Assembly: GCA_934438075.1 (NCBI GenBank)
Contig: CAKSBF010000023.1
Span: 1-5,881, forward strand
Source of the DNA: an uncultured Clostridia bacterium
GTDB taxonomy: Bacteria > Bacillota > Clostridia > UBA1381 > UBA9506
Reading direction: 5' to 3'
DNA: 5,881 bases
Under the pieces are notes generated by a model. The model searched no databases, was not told the DNA's origin, and saw nothing but the letters and a program-made list of their open reading frames with translations. This document shows positions 1-5,641 of this stretch, one piece after another; position 1 is the first letter of the stretch, and each line of letters opens with the position of its first letter. The position numbers and the translations under genes are program-made.

Positions 1-214
1 TTTTTTAATCTTTTTTTACTTTTTCTTTTCTTAACCGCTTGACTGCGCCCTCTCTCGAGACAGCTTGTTTATTATACGACGATTTTATAATAAATGCAAG
101 TCCTTTGAATGGCTAAAACCAGCATTATTTTAATTTATTCGTCATTTTTCTTGTTTTTTCTTATATACACTGCCAATTTTCTTCCTTTTTCTTACTTTTA
201 AAAAACCTAATTAT
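1..214. other. AT-rich non-coding stretch at the left edge
   Basis: No reading frame here has a credible start, ribosome binding site and length. The first 35 bases and much of 140-200 are pyrimidine-rich on the plus strand. One more GC-rich patch at about 36-66 contains the palindrome TCTCGAGA (53-60). The stretch is probably the intergenic region between the hydrolase gene, which ends at 257, and a gene beyond the left edge. The only functional signal I can support is the outward minus-strand promoter listed separately. Confidence 0.5.
71..99 (-). promoter_or_regulatory. Candidate sigma-A promoter firing off the left edge
   Basis: On the minus strand, TTGCAT (94-99) is followed after exactly 17 bp by a perfect TATAAT (71-76). 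This predicts a start near position 64 and a leader of more than 60 nt that runs out of the window without a start codon. The -35 box matches the consensus at only three of six positions, and chance TATAAT boxes are common in DNA this AT-rich. The gene it would serve is not visible. Confidence 0.4.
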
Positions 215-252
215 ATAACAGAACCGCAGGGTTAACCCTGCGGTTCTGTTAT
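215..252 (-). terminator. Perfect 38-bp palindrome, likely terminator of the hydrolase gene
   Basis: The two 19-base halves are exact reverse complements, centred on TTAA (232-235), with a GC-rich core CCGCAGGG/CCCTGCGG. The hairpin starts four bases after the hydrolase stop codon (257-259), which is the usual place for an intrinsic terminator. On the minus strand the stem is followed by an AT-rich stretch, and the T-run comes only about ten bases later (six Ts around 200-205). The U-tract is therefore not canonical. A dyad operator or a bidirectional RNA hairpin is the alternative reading. Confidence 0.6.
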
Positions 253-256
253 TCTG

Positions 257-943
257 CTATTCAATACATGCCAAGATCCTCTCCGCTATGCACTGCATCC
301 CATAATCGCCCGGGTGCGCAGCAACTCCTTCATGTTCAAAGAGTCCCTTCGCCATCGTTGTTTCATTCTGTTCCAAGTCGCTCAGTTTGCAATAAATATA
401 GCCATTATCCTTTATTACATCATAAATCATTTGATTCACTGCATCAATTCTCCAAAAATTATCTGTCACAATAACTTTAGCAGACGGATTGGAGACAAAA
501 AACTTTATCATCTTATCAAAGTATGGTCTTCCATCCACCTCCTGCAGCATATCGCGTCTAATGTTTTCCCCAATACGTATAATAACAATATCCGCCGCAA
601 AATCACGCGCAGGCTGATAATTTTCTGCTAATATTCTTTCCGTATCAAGGTATTCCAGTTCCCACGACGCCGCTTGTGAGATACAGTAATCGAGTGCACC
701 ATACCGTTCCCTCAGGCCCTGAACGACCCTATGAACGTAATCATTTTTCTCACAAGAAGCTGCCATCCCCCAGTCACCATGCCAACCAATAGACGGCTTC
801 GGCGCATGTCTGGTAATGGAATTTCCCACAAACAGCACTTTATACGTACTCCCCGGCTCACAAACAATTTTTACTTGCTCATTACCCGCCAACTGGCTTT
901 TGGCCGGCACAGTATTGGCCCGTGCATTTTTTGATTCAAACAT
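257..943 (-). CDS. SGNH/GDSL-type hydrolase family protein
   Basis: The 228-residue protein resembles the SGNH hydrolase fold, whose members are esterases, acylhydrolases or deacetylases using a Ser-His pair. Block I is VLFVGNSIT (36-44), with Ser42 as candidate nucleophile and GNS in place of GDS. It is followed by IGWHGDWGMAAS (52-63), a run I associate with one SGNH subfamily. RIGEN (123-127) fits block III, with Asn127 as a possible oxyanion residue. The C-terminal AAHPGDYGM (208-216) supplies His210. The usual Asp three residues before that His is absent; Val207 is there and Glu205 lies nearby. No signal peptide or membrane segment is visible, so it is probably cytoplasmic. I chose the ATG at 941-943 because GGGAGGG lies just upstream. 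A longer frame would start at a TTG at 977-979, without such a site. The substrate is unknown. Confidence 0.75.
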   Translation of the reverse strand: MFESKNARANTVPAKSQLAGNEQVKIVCEPGSTYKVLFVGNSITRHAPKPSIGWHGDWGMAASCEKNDYVHRVVQGLRERYGALDYCISQAASWELEYLDTERILAENYQPARDFAADIVIIRIGENIRRDMLQEVDGRPYFDKMIKFFVSNPSAKVIVTDNFWRIDAVNQMIYDVIKDNGYIYCKLSDLEQNETTMAKGLFEHEGVAAHPGDYGMQCIAERILACIE

Positions 944-947
944 TGCG

Positions 948-954
948 CCCTCCC
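948..954 (-). promoter_or_regulatory. Ribosome binding site that decides the hydrolase start
   Basis: GGGAGGG on the minus strand ends four bases before the ATG at 941-943, and its GGAGG core ends five bases before it. This supports a 228-residue product rather than the 240-residue form from the upstream TTG at 977-979. Confidence 0.7.
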
Positions 955-990
955 AAAATATATCAAATTTTATCGGCAACGTCCCATGCT

Positions 991-1019
991 ATAATAGCGC
1001 ATTTCAGAAAACCGACCAC
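991..1019 (-). promoter_or_regulatory. Weak candidate promoter for the hydrolase gene
   Basis: On the minus strand a TATTAT box (991-996) would give a start near 984 and a leader of about 40 nt before the ATG at 943. The hexamer 17 bp upstream (GTGGTC, 1014-1019) matches the -35 consensus poorly. If it is real, initiation leaves almost no room for use of the TTG at 979. Read-through from the coiled-coil gene, 132 bp upstream on the same strand and without an obvious terminator, is the alternative. Confidence 0.25.
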
Positions 1020-1075
1020 CATTTTTGAACACAGTTTTTCACTTGTCGCAACAGTTTTCTAACAACTTTAACTGT

Positions 1076-1684
1076 TCATTTTCCGGTTGCAGGCTTGATG
1101 TCCTCTGTATTTTTTTCCAACATTCTATCATAATTTTTTAAAATAAAACTCAAACTTGCTTTGCTGTTTTTTATCTCCGCACCAAAACTATTGCACAGCT
1201 TACGCAACTCCGAACACAATTCGTCAACATTATCGATATAACTTTCTATCCTTTCCTTTTCCGAATTGATTTTTGACACATTCTCCGCTTGCTTTTGGCG
1301 ATATTCCTCCTCTGCCTGTTGCTTCAGTTCCCCTGCAAACCTTTTCGCCTCCAACATCACATCAGCAAGCTCATCTTGTCCCTTTTTGTAATCGGTCTTA
1401 TCCTGTTTTGCCTCCTCCAGCTCCTTCTGCAGTGCGGCAACTTCTTCATGGAGCTTTTCAATTTCTTCAGATAAAACTTTCTTTTCCTCTATTGCCTCTT
1501 CAAGTTTTCCGAAAAAAGTTTCCCTCTCTTCCATCTGTTTTTTTGCTTCTTCCTCCATCCGAGCACATTTATCACTCAGCTCTTCATTTCTTTTCTGCCA
1601 TTCCGCATTTAACGATGCAAAACATTCCCGCACACTGTTTTTGGTATAACCAAACAATCCTTTTTTTAGATTTATCATTTCCAT
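1076..1684 (-). CDS. DivIVA-like coiled-coil protein
   Basis: The 202-residue product begins with a short segment, LKKGLFGYTKNSVRECFASL (6-25), which resembles the N-terminal lipid-binding motif of DivIVA/GpsB-type proteins (hydrophobic residues then a Gly-Tyr turn and a helix). Residues about 26-160 are almost wholly charged heptad-like helix rich in Glu, Lys and Gln. Within this, 105-135 (DELADVMLEAKRFAGEL onwards) looks like the second DivIVA coiled coil. The tail 160-202 is less regular and ends in Lys. No transmembrane segment or signal peptide is visible. Proteins of this kind oligomerise at curved membrane such as poles and septa and scaffold division or cell-wall enzymes; that role is inferred here. 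The ATG at 1682-1684 is preferred over the one at 1688-1690 because AGGAG (1692-1696) is seven bases from the former and only one from the latter. Its neighbours do not form an obvious division cluster. Confidence 0.7.
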   Translation of the reverse strand: MEMINLKKGLFGYTKNSVRECFASLNAEWQKRNEELSDKCARMEEEAKKQMEERETFFGKLEEAIEEKKVLSEEIEKLHEEVAALQKELEEAKQDKTDYKKGQDELADVMLEAKRFAGELKQQAEEEYRQKQAENVSKINSEKERIESYIDNVDELCSELRKLCNSFGAEIKNSKASLSFILKNYDRMLEKNTEDIKPATGK

Positions 1685-1690
1685 AATCAT

Positions 1691-1697
1691 TCTCCTT
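1691..1697 (-). promoter_or_regulatory. Ribosome binding site choosing the second ATG of the DivIVA-like gene
   Basis: AAGGAGA on the minus strand almost touches the ATG at 1688-1690, but its AGGAG core stands seven bases from the in-frame ATG at 1682-1684. The shorter form, beginning Met-Glu-Met-Ile-Asn, is therefore the likely product. Confidence 0.65.
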
Positions 1698-1774
1698 TCA
1701 TTTCAGTTTCCCATCATATCATCATATAGTTATCGCTTTTATGAAATTTACATAAATCAAATATATCTGAAAAT

Positions 1775-1803
1775 ATTATATAATAAATTTTTTCAGCGGT
1801 CAA
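1775..1803 (-). promoter_or_regulatory. Strong sigma-A-type promoter of the DivIVA-like gene
   Basis: On the minus strand TTGACC (1798-1803) is followed by a 17-bp spacer and a perfect TATAAT (1775-1780). This is the best promoter match in the window. Initiation would be near 1768, giving a leader of about 85 nt before the ATG at 1684. Constitutive, fairly strong expression is the simplest expectation. I see no clear operator dyad overlapping it. Confidence 0.75.
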
Positions 1804-1819
1804 TTATTTTTTATTTTTC

Positions 1820-1837
1820 GTTCTTTTATTAAAGAAC
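1820..1837. repeat. Small inverted repeat in the divergent intergenic region
   Basis: GTTCTTT (1820-1826) and AAAGAAC (1831-1837) form a perfect 7-bp dyad around TATT. The right arm continues as GAACAATTT (1834-1842), whose reverse complement AAATTGTTC recurs at 1933-1941, just upstream of dprA. These could be protein-binding half-sites between the two divergent genes. In such AT-rich DNA they may equally be chance. Confidence 0.3.
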
Positions 1838-1890
1838 AATTTATGAAAAAAATACATAATTTCGAAAAAAACCTTTACAAGACGAAAAAT

Positions 1891-1919
1891 TTGTAGTAAT
1901 GTATATTAAGATGTATTAA
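1891..1919 (+). promoter_or_regulatory. Tentative promoter of the dprA-topA operon
   Basis: TTGTAG (1891-1896), a 17-bp spacer and TATTAA (1914-1919) would start transcription near 1926 and give a leader of about 50 nt. A second candidate, TTGTTC (1936-1941), 17 bp, TATAAA (1959-1964), fits the consensus better. It would, however, start transcription at about 1971, inside or past the ribosome binding site. Neither is decisive, but a promoter must lie in this divergent gap unless transcription enters from elsewhere. The short direct repeat around 1901-1920 (GTATATTAAG, then ATGTATTAAG) lies in the same place. Confidence 0.25.
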
Positions 1920-1978
1920 GCAAGTTTTAAAAAAATTGTTCCTATATATATGTAAAAATATAAAAAGGTGCGATAAAA

Positions 1979-3175
1979 ATGACAGATTTAAAATACTGGC
2001 TTTGGCTTACTCTTTCAATGAAACAAAATTCACGCAAAATTACCGGTTTATTGGAACGGTTTGAGTCACCGCTCGAAGTTTACCGCGCACAGGAAACGGA
2101 CTTTCACGACATTCATTTAACTCACGCAGAAAAAAGACAGTTGTGCAACAAAAATCTTTCTGCAGCCGAGACAGTAATGGAGCAGTGCCGCAAACGCGGT
2201 GTTCGCATCATGACCATAGACAGTCCTTATTATCCTCAGCTCTTGGCAAACATTTTTGACCCGCCTTACGTTCTTTATGTAAAAAGCCGCGAACGCATGG
2301 ATTTAAACCGTGAGCTTGCTATTGCCGTCGTTGGCACAAGAGACATGACCGCATACGGCAGGGAAGCCGCGAAAGAAATAGCAGGCGGACTGGCAAGAGC
2401 CGGAGCAACCGTTGTCAGCGGTATGGCGCGCGGCATAGACGGCGCAGCTATGACCGCAGCGCTGAATAACGGTGGAAAAGTTGTCGCCGTTCTGGGCAAC
2501 GGTCTTGATATTGTATATCCGCCGGAGCACGCTGAACTAATGGAACGCACAGCGGAAAACGGCATGGTCTTATCAGAATATCCTTTTGGTTCACCGCCGT
2601 ACCCGGCACATTTTCCTGTACGCAACCGCATTATCAGCGGTCTTTCTTCCGGTACAGTAGTAATCGAATCCCCTGAAGCAGGAGGTTCGCTAATTACGGC
2701 AAACCAGGCTTTAGAACAGGGACGGGATGTTTTCTCCGTACCGGGCGATATTAACCGTCCGTATTCCGATGGCACCAATGAGCTGATTCGCCAAGGTGCG
2801 CATTTGGTTTCCTCTGCGCTGGACATACTTACAGAATATCAGGAAGAATATATTCATATTTTTGATAATGCAGTAAATAATGAACATGACATTAAAAACA
2901 AACGGGAAACGCTGTCACAAAGAAATATGTCTGCCGATTCAAAAACGACAGAAGTGCTGCCGTCATTACCATCCGTAGATAATGCGGTATACCGCGCGCT
3001 TCCGCCGGAAGAAAAAGCAATTGTAGACGCACTTTCTCTGGTACCTTCGCACGTTGACACCTTAGCCGAAAAGACAGGACTTGACGTCTCCAAACTCAAT
3101 GCCTCTCTTACCCTGCTTGAGATGAAAGGCTTGGTAACACAGCTCGCCGGAAGGCACTATATACTGAATATTTAA
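1979..3175 (+). CDS. dprA: DNA processing protein DprA (Smf)
   Basis: The 398-residue protein is a full three-part DprA. An N-terminal SAM/helix-hairpin-helix-like region covers about 1-75 and leads into SPYYPQLL (82-89) and DPPYVLY (94-100). The Rossmann-fold core, about 113-285, carries VVGTRD (117-122), SGMARGID (147-154), GNGLDIVYPPEH (173-184), SEYPFG (199-204), FPVRNRIISGLS (212-223), EAGGSLITA (233-241) and VPGDI (254-258). A variable linker, about 290-335, precedes the C-terminal winged helix (about 338-398). DprA binds incoming single-stranded DNA in the cytoplasm and loads RecA during natural transformation. It is also widespread in species not known to be competent. The His usual after ARGIDxxA is replaced by Met158, which is odd. 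The start ATG is preceded by AAAGGTG (1964-1970) at eight bases. topA follows after 20 bp. Confidence 0.95.
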   Translation: MTDLKYWLWLTLSMKQNSRKITGLLERFESPLEVYRAQETDFHDIHLTHAEKRQLCNKNLSAAETVMEQCRKRGVRIMTIDSPYYPQLLANIFDPPYVLYVKSRERMDLNRELAIAVVGTRDMTAYGREAAKEIAGGLARAGATVVSGMARGIDGAAMTAALNNGGKVVAVLGNGLDIVYPPEHAELMERTAENGMVLSEYPFGSPPYPAHFPVRNRIISGLSSGTVVIESPEAGGSLITANQALEQGRDVFSVPGDINRPYSDGTNELIRQGAHLVSSALDILTEYQEEYIHIFDNAVNNEHDIKNKRETLSQRNMSADSKTTEVLPSLPSVDNAVYRALPPEEKAIVDALSLVPSHVDTLAEKTGLDVSKLNASLTLLEMKGLVTQLAGRHYILNI

Positions 3176-3183
3176 TTGTAATG

Positions 3184-3189
3184 AGGAGG
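3184..3189 (+). promoter_or_regulatory. Ribosome binding site that decides the topA start
   Basis: A perfect AGGAGG lies six bases before the ATG at 3196-3198. An in-frame ATG at 3181-3183 sits before this site and has no site of its own, so it would only add Met-Arg-Arg-Thr-Phe, the last four encoded over the ribosome binding site. The true protein therefore begins Met-Ala-Ser-Asn-Leu. Confidence 0.85.
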
Positions 3190-3195
3190 ACTTTC

Positions 3196-5283
3196 ATGGC
3201 ATCCAATCTGGTTATTGTTGAGTCGCCCGCAAAGGCGAAAACCATTAAGCAATATTTAGGAAAATCATACAGCGTTATTGCCTCTATGGGGCACGTACGC
3301 GATTTGCCGAAAAGCCAAATGGGAGTAGATCTAGAACATAATAATTTTACACCGAAATATATTACCATCCGCGGCAAAGGTGATTTAATTGCCAAATTAA
3401 AAAAAGAGGCAAAGTCCGCTAAAAAAATATATCTTGCAACGGACCCCGATCGCGAGGGCGAAGCCATTTCCTGGCATTTGGCACAATTGCTCGGCATCGA
3501 CTGCAAAACAAACTGCCGCATTGCTTTTAACGAGATTACAAAATCAGCTGTACAGGCAGCGGTCAAAGAACCGCGTCCGATAGATATTGATTTGGTAGAC
3601 GCACAGCAGGCACGCCGCATATTAGACCGCATCGTCGGGTATAAAATCAGCCCCCTGCTTTGGAAAAAAGTAAAAAAGGGTTTGAGCGCCGGCCGTGTCC
3701 AATCTGTTACTACACGTTTAATTGTTGACCGCGAAAGAGAAATTGATAATTTCATACCGGAAGAATTTTGGAGCCTTGATGCTCTTTTAGCCAAGGGAAA
3801 TTCTAAATTTTCCGCGAGCTATTACGGCAAAAAAGGAAAAAAACAAAAGCTGTCTGACAAAGACGCAGTGGATGCAATCATCACTGAGATTAAAAACAGT
3901 CCATTCATTGTCAGTAACGTCAAATCCGGAGAGAAAAAACGTTTCCCTGCGCCTCCGTTTACTACCAGCACCTTGCAGCAGGAGGCATCACGCAAATTAA
4001 ATTTTACTGTAAAGCGTACTATGATGGCAGCGCAGCAGCTTTATGAAGGCGTTGCTGTGGCGGGACATGGAACGGTTGGTTTAATCACCTACATGAGAAC
4101 CGACTCATTGCGAATTGCAAATGACGCACTCGCCGATGCACGCAGTTTTATCGGCGAAAAATATGGCAGCGATTACTTGCCTTCCTCTGCCCGGATTTAC
4201 AAAACAAAAAACAACGCTCAGGACGCACACGAAGCCATCCGCCCGACCTATGTATCTTTGACGCCCGCTGATGTAAAGGGTTCCCTTACCAACGATATGT
4301 ATAAGCTGTATAAGCTAATCTGGGAACGTTTTGTTGCCTGCCAGATGGAACACGCCGTATACGATACCGTCAATGCAGACATCACTGCCGGCGAGCATTT
4401 GTTTAAGGCCAGCGGATCCAAACTGAAATTTAAAGGTTTCATGGTGCTTTATGTTGAAGGACGTGACGATGACACAGAAGAAAAGGATAAGCAACTGCCG
4501 GCGTTGGCCACCGGTGATATATTAAAGCTCCTCTCTCTGGATAGTCAGCAGCACTTCACGCAGCCGCCGCCACGCTACACAGAGGCTTCCCTGGTAAAAG
4601 CTTTGGAGGAAAAAGGAATCGGCAGACCAAGCACCTATGCTCCTACTATTACTACCATTACGGCAAGAGGCTATGTCACCCGTGAAAAGAAGCAATTAAT
4701 TCCCACCGAACTCGGAACCGTGGTTACTGATATTATGACCCAATATTTTTCTGATATTGTAGGCGTAGAATTTACTGCCAACATGGAAAAAGAACTGGAT
4801 TCCATTGAGGACGGCGCTGTAGACTGGGAAAAAGTCATCAATGATTTTTACACACCATTTAAAGTTACACTTGACAAAGCAGAAAACGAAATCAGCAAAA
4901 TAAAAATTGAAGACGAGGTTTCCGATGTCAAGTGCGAAAAATGCGGCAGAATGATGGTTTATAAAATGGGACGTTTCGGCAAGTTTCTTGCCTGTCCCGG
5001 TTTTCCGGAATGTCGCAATGCAAAACCGATTGTAAAAGAGACAGGTGCTTTGTGCCCCATCTGCGGCGGAAAAATACTTGAAAAAAAATCGCAGCGCGGA
5101 AAACTCTACTATGGCTGCGAACATAATCCGAAATGTGAATTTATGTCCTGGGATGCGCCTGAACCAAAAGAAAAATGTCCGCAATGCGGCGGTCTTCTTC
5201 TGAAGAAAAAAAGCAAAAAAGGAGATTCGTTGTATTGTTGGAATAAAGAGTGCGGTTATCAAAAGGATGCTGCACAAAAATAA
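3196..5283 (+). CDS. topA: DNA topoisomerase I (type IA, omega protein)
   Basis: The 695-residue enzyme relaxes negative supercoils by passing one strand through a break held by a 5'-phosphotyrosine. The Toprim domain opens with VIVESPAKAKTI (6-17), Glu9 being the conserved acid, and continues to TDPDREGEAISWHL (82-95), with metal-binding Asp83, Asp85 and Glu87. LSAGRVQSV (163-171) is a conserved core motif. The active site GLITYMRTDS (295-304) gives catalytic Tyr299 and Arg301. AQDAHEAIRPT (341-351) and GIGRPSTYAPTI (474-485) are also canonical. The C-terminal part holds three four-cysteine zinc ribbons: Cys580/583/600/606, Cys620/623/641/647 and Cys661/664/681/686, all intact. The length is typical of Firmicute TopA. 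It is the second gene of the dprA operon and is followed directly by a strong terminator, so genes that sometimes follow topA elsewhere (such as trmFO or xerC) are not here. Confidence 0.98.
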   Translation: MASNLVIVESPAKAKTIKQYLGKSYSVIASMGHVRDLPKSQMGVDLEHNNFTPKYITIRGKGDLIAKLKKEAKSAKKIYLATDPDREGEAISWHLAQLLGIDCKTNCRIAFNEITKSAVQAAVKEPRPIDIDLVDAQQARRILDRIVGYKISPLLWKKVKKGLSAGRVQSVTTRLIVDREREIDNFIPEEFWSLDALLAKGNSKFSASYYGKKGKKQKLSDKDAVDAIITEIKNSPFIVSNVKSGEKKRFPAPPFTTSTLQQEASRKLNFTVKRTMMAAQQLYEGVAVAGHGTVGLITYMRTDSLRIANDALADARSFIGEKYGSDYLPSSARIYKTKNNAQDAHEAIRPTYVSLTPADVKGSLTNDMYKLYKLIWERFVACQMEHAVYDTVNADITAGEHLFKASGSKLKFKGFMVLYVEGRDDDTEEKDKQLPALATGDILKLLSLDSQQHFTQPPPRYTEASLVKALEEKGIGRPSTYAPTITTITARGYVTREKKQLIPTELGTVVTDIMTQYFSDIVGVEFTANMEKELDSIEDGAVDWEKVINDFYTPFKVTLDKAENEISKIKIEDEVSDVKCEKCGRMMVYKMGRFGKFLACPGFPECRNAKPIVKETGALCPICGGKILEKKSQRGKLYYGCEHNPKCEFMSWDAPEPKEKCPQCGGLLLKKKSKKGDSLYCWNKECGYQKDAAQK

Positions 5284-5324
5284 AAAAAACTTCCTATGGC
5301 ATTTGATGCCATAGGAAGTTTTTT
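5284..5324 (+). terminator. Strong intrinsic terminator of the dprA-topA operon
   Basis: ACTTCCTATGGCA (5289-5301) pairs perfectly with TGCCATAGGAAGT (5307-5319) around a TTTGA loop, followed by a run of six Ts (5319-5324). The hairpin begins immediately after the topA stop codon. The matching A-run at 5282-5289 lengthens the stem and also gives the opposite strand a T-tract, so it may terminate both ways. Confidence 0.95.
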
Positions 5325-5339
5325 GTATAAAGAAAATTG

Positions 5340-5369
5340 GAAAAACCGGAACAAGCATAACTTGTTCCG
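5340..5369 (-). terminator. Minus-strand terminator-like hairpin, left copy
   Basis: CGGAACAAG (5347-5355) and CTTGTTCCG (5361-5369) form a perfect 9-bp stem around a five-base loop. On the minus strand the stem runs straight into GGTTTTTCC, as in an intrinsic terminator. It is nearly the same hairpin as the one after tRNA-Cys at 5611-5638. It stands back to back with the topA terminator and may stop leftward transcripts before they enter topA in antisense. Confidence 0.6.
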
Positions 5370-5603
5370 ACACGAACGATGTGAACAGTTTAGATTATAT
5401 GCCAAAGGCATACTCGCAAAAAGGTGGTAGCGACAGCGAAACGTCGCGAACGCGTTTACAAGTGAGCAATTGAGCCGAGCGTGCCTTTTTGTGAAAGAGG
5501 AGGAATGACGGCAAAAAAAACGCCGAAGGCGCAATAATCGACCAAAGCAAGCTTTGGTCGATAAAGGAGGAGCAGCGGCATGAGTGCGCTTTGATTTTTG
5601 CAT
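5370..5603. repeat. Highly structured intergenic element, possible dispersed repeat or ncRNA
   Basis: This gap between two similar hairpins is visibly less AT-rich than the other intergenic DNA here and is packed with complementary segments. TATGCC/GGCATA (5398-5403/5407-5412) makes a triloop hairpin. TCGCAAAAAGG (5414-5424) pairs with CCTTTTTGTGA (5484-5494) over 11 bp with one G-U. It encloses GCGAC/GTCGC (5430-5434/5443-5447). CGCC/GGCG (5521-5524/5528-5531) forms a tight hairpin. ATCGACCAAAGC/GCTTTGGTCGAT (5537-5548/5551-5562) is a perfect 12-bp inverted repeat. Two AGGAGG motifs (5498-5503, 5565-5570) lie before tiny frames of 10 and 4 codons. The longer minus-strand frames across it overlap terminators, tRNA-Cys or the end of topA and have low-complexity composition, so I do not call a protein. 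I do not recognise a named RNA family, and the transcribed strand is uncertain. Confidence 0.45.
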
Positions 5604-5638
5604 AAAAAATCGGAACAAGCGATATATAGCTTGCTCCG
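5604..5638 (-). terminator. Intrinsic terminator after tRNA-Cys
   Basis: On the minus strand CGGAGCAAGC (from 5638 to 5629) pairs with GCTTGTTCCG (from 5620 to 5611) over 10 bp, with one G-U in the RNA, around a TATATATC loop. ATTTTTTATG follows directly. The G-U works only in the minus-strand transcript (the plus strand would have an A-C mismatch), which supports a leftward terminator. It begins three bases past the encoded CCA of tRNA-Cys. Confidence 0.85.
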
Positions 5639-5641
5639 ACG

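Noticed and set aside
30..60. Minus-strand stretch GGGCGCAGTCAAGCGGTTAAG resembling the 5' half of a tRNA
   Set aside because: The D stem cannot close, and the downstream sequence is A-rich with no anticodon or T arm. The likeness is probably chance.
120..190. Minus-strand tiny frame of 13 codons starting at a TTG after AAGGAAG, possible leader peptide
   Set aside because: It is very short, starts with a rare codon, lies before the candidate promoter and has no attached attenuator or downstream gene in view.
314..631. Plus-strand open frame of 105 codons opposite the hydrolase
   Set aside because: It has no ribosome binding site or known motif, and the minus-strand frame has clear SGNH motifs.
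1020..1078. Inverted repeat AACAGTT/AACTGTT just after the DivIVA-like stop codon, considered as a terminator
   Set aside because: The stem is short and AT-rich, has a 13-base loop and no T-tract on the minus strand.
2275..2826. Minus-strand open frame of 183 codons antisense to dprA
   Set aside because: It lies fully opposite the conserved Rossmann core of DprA and is a shadow of its codon usage.
3108..3794. Minus-strand open frame of 228 codons antisense to topA
   Set aside because: The topA frame beneath it has complete catalytic motifs. The antisense frame has no recognisable domain or ribosome binding site context, so it is a codon-usage shadow.
5259..5618. Minus-strand open frame of 119 codons spanning the end of topA and the structured element
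   Set aside because: It overlaps the 3' end of topA, the topA terminator, both minus-strand hairpins and the structured element. Its Phe/Arg/Ser/Cys-rich composition is typical of translated non-coding DNA. It may be listed as a hypothetical protein elsewhere.
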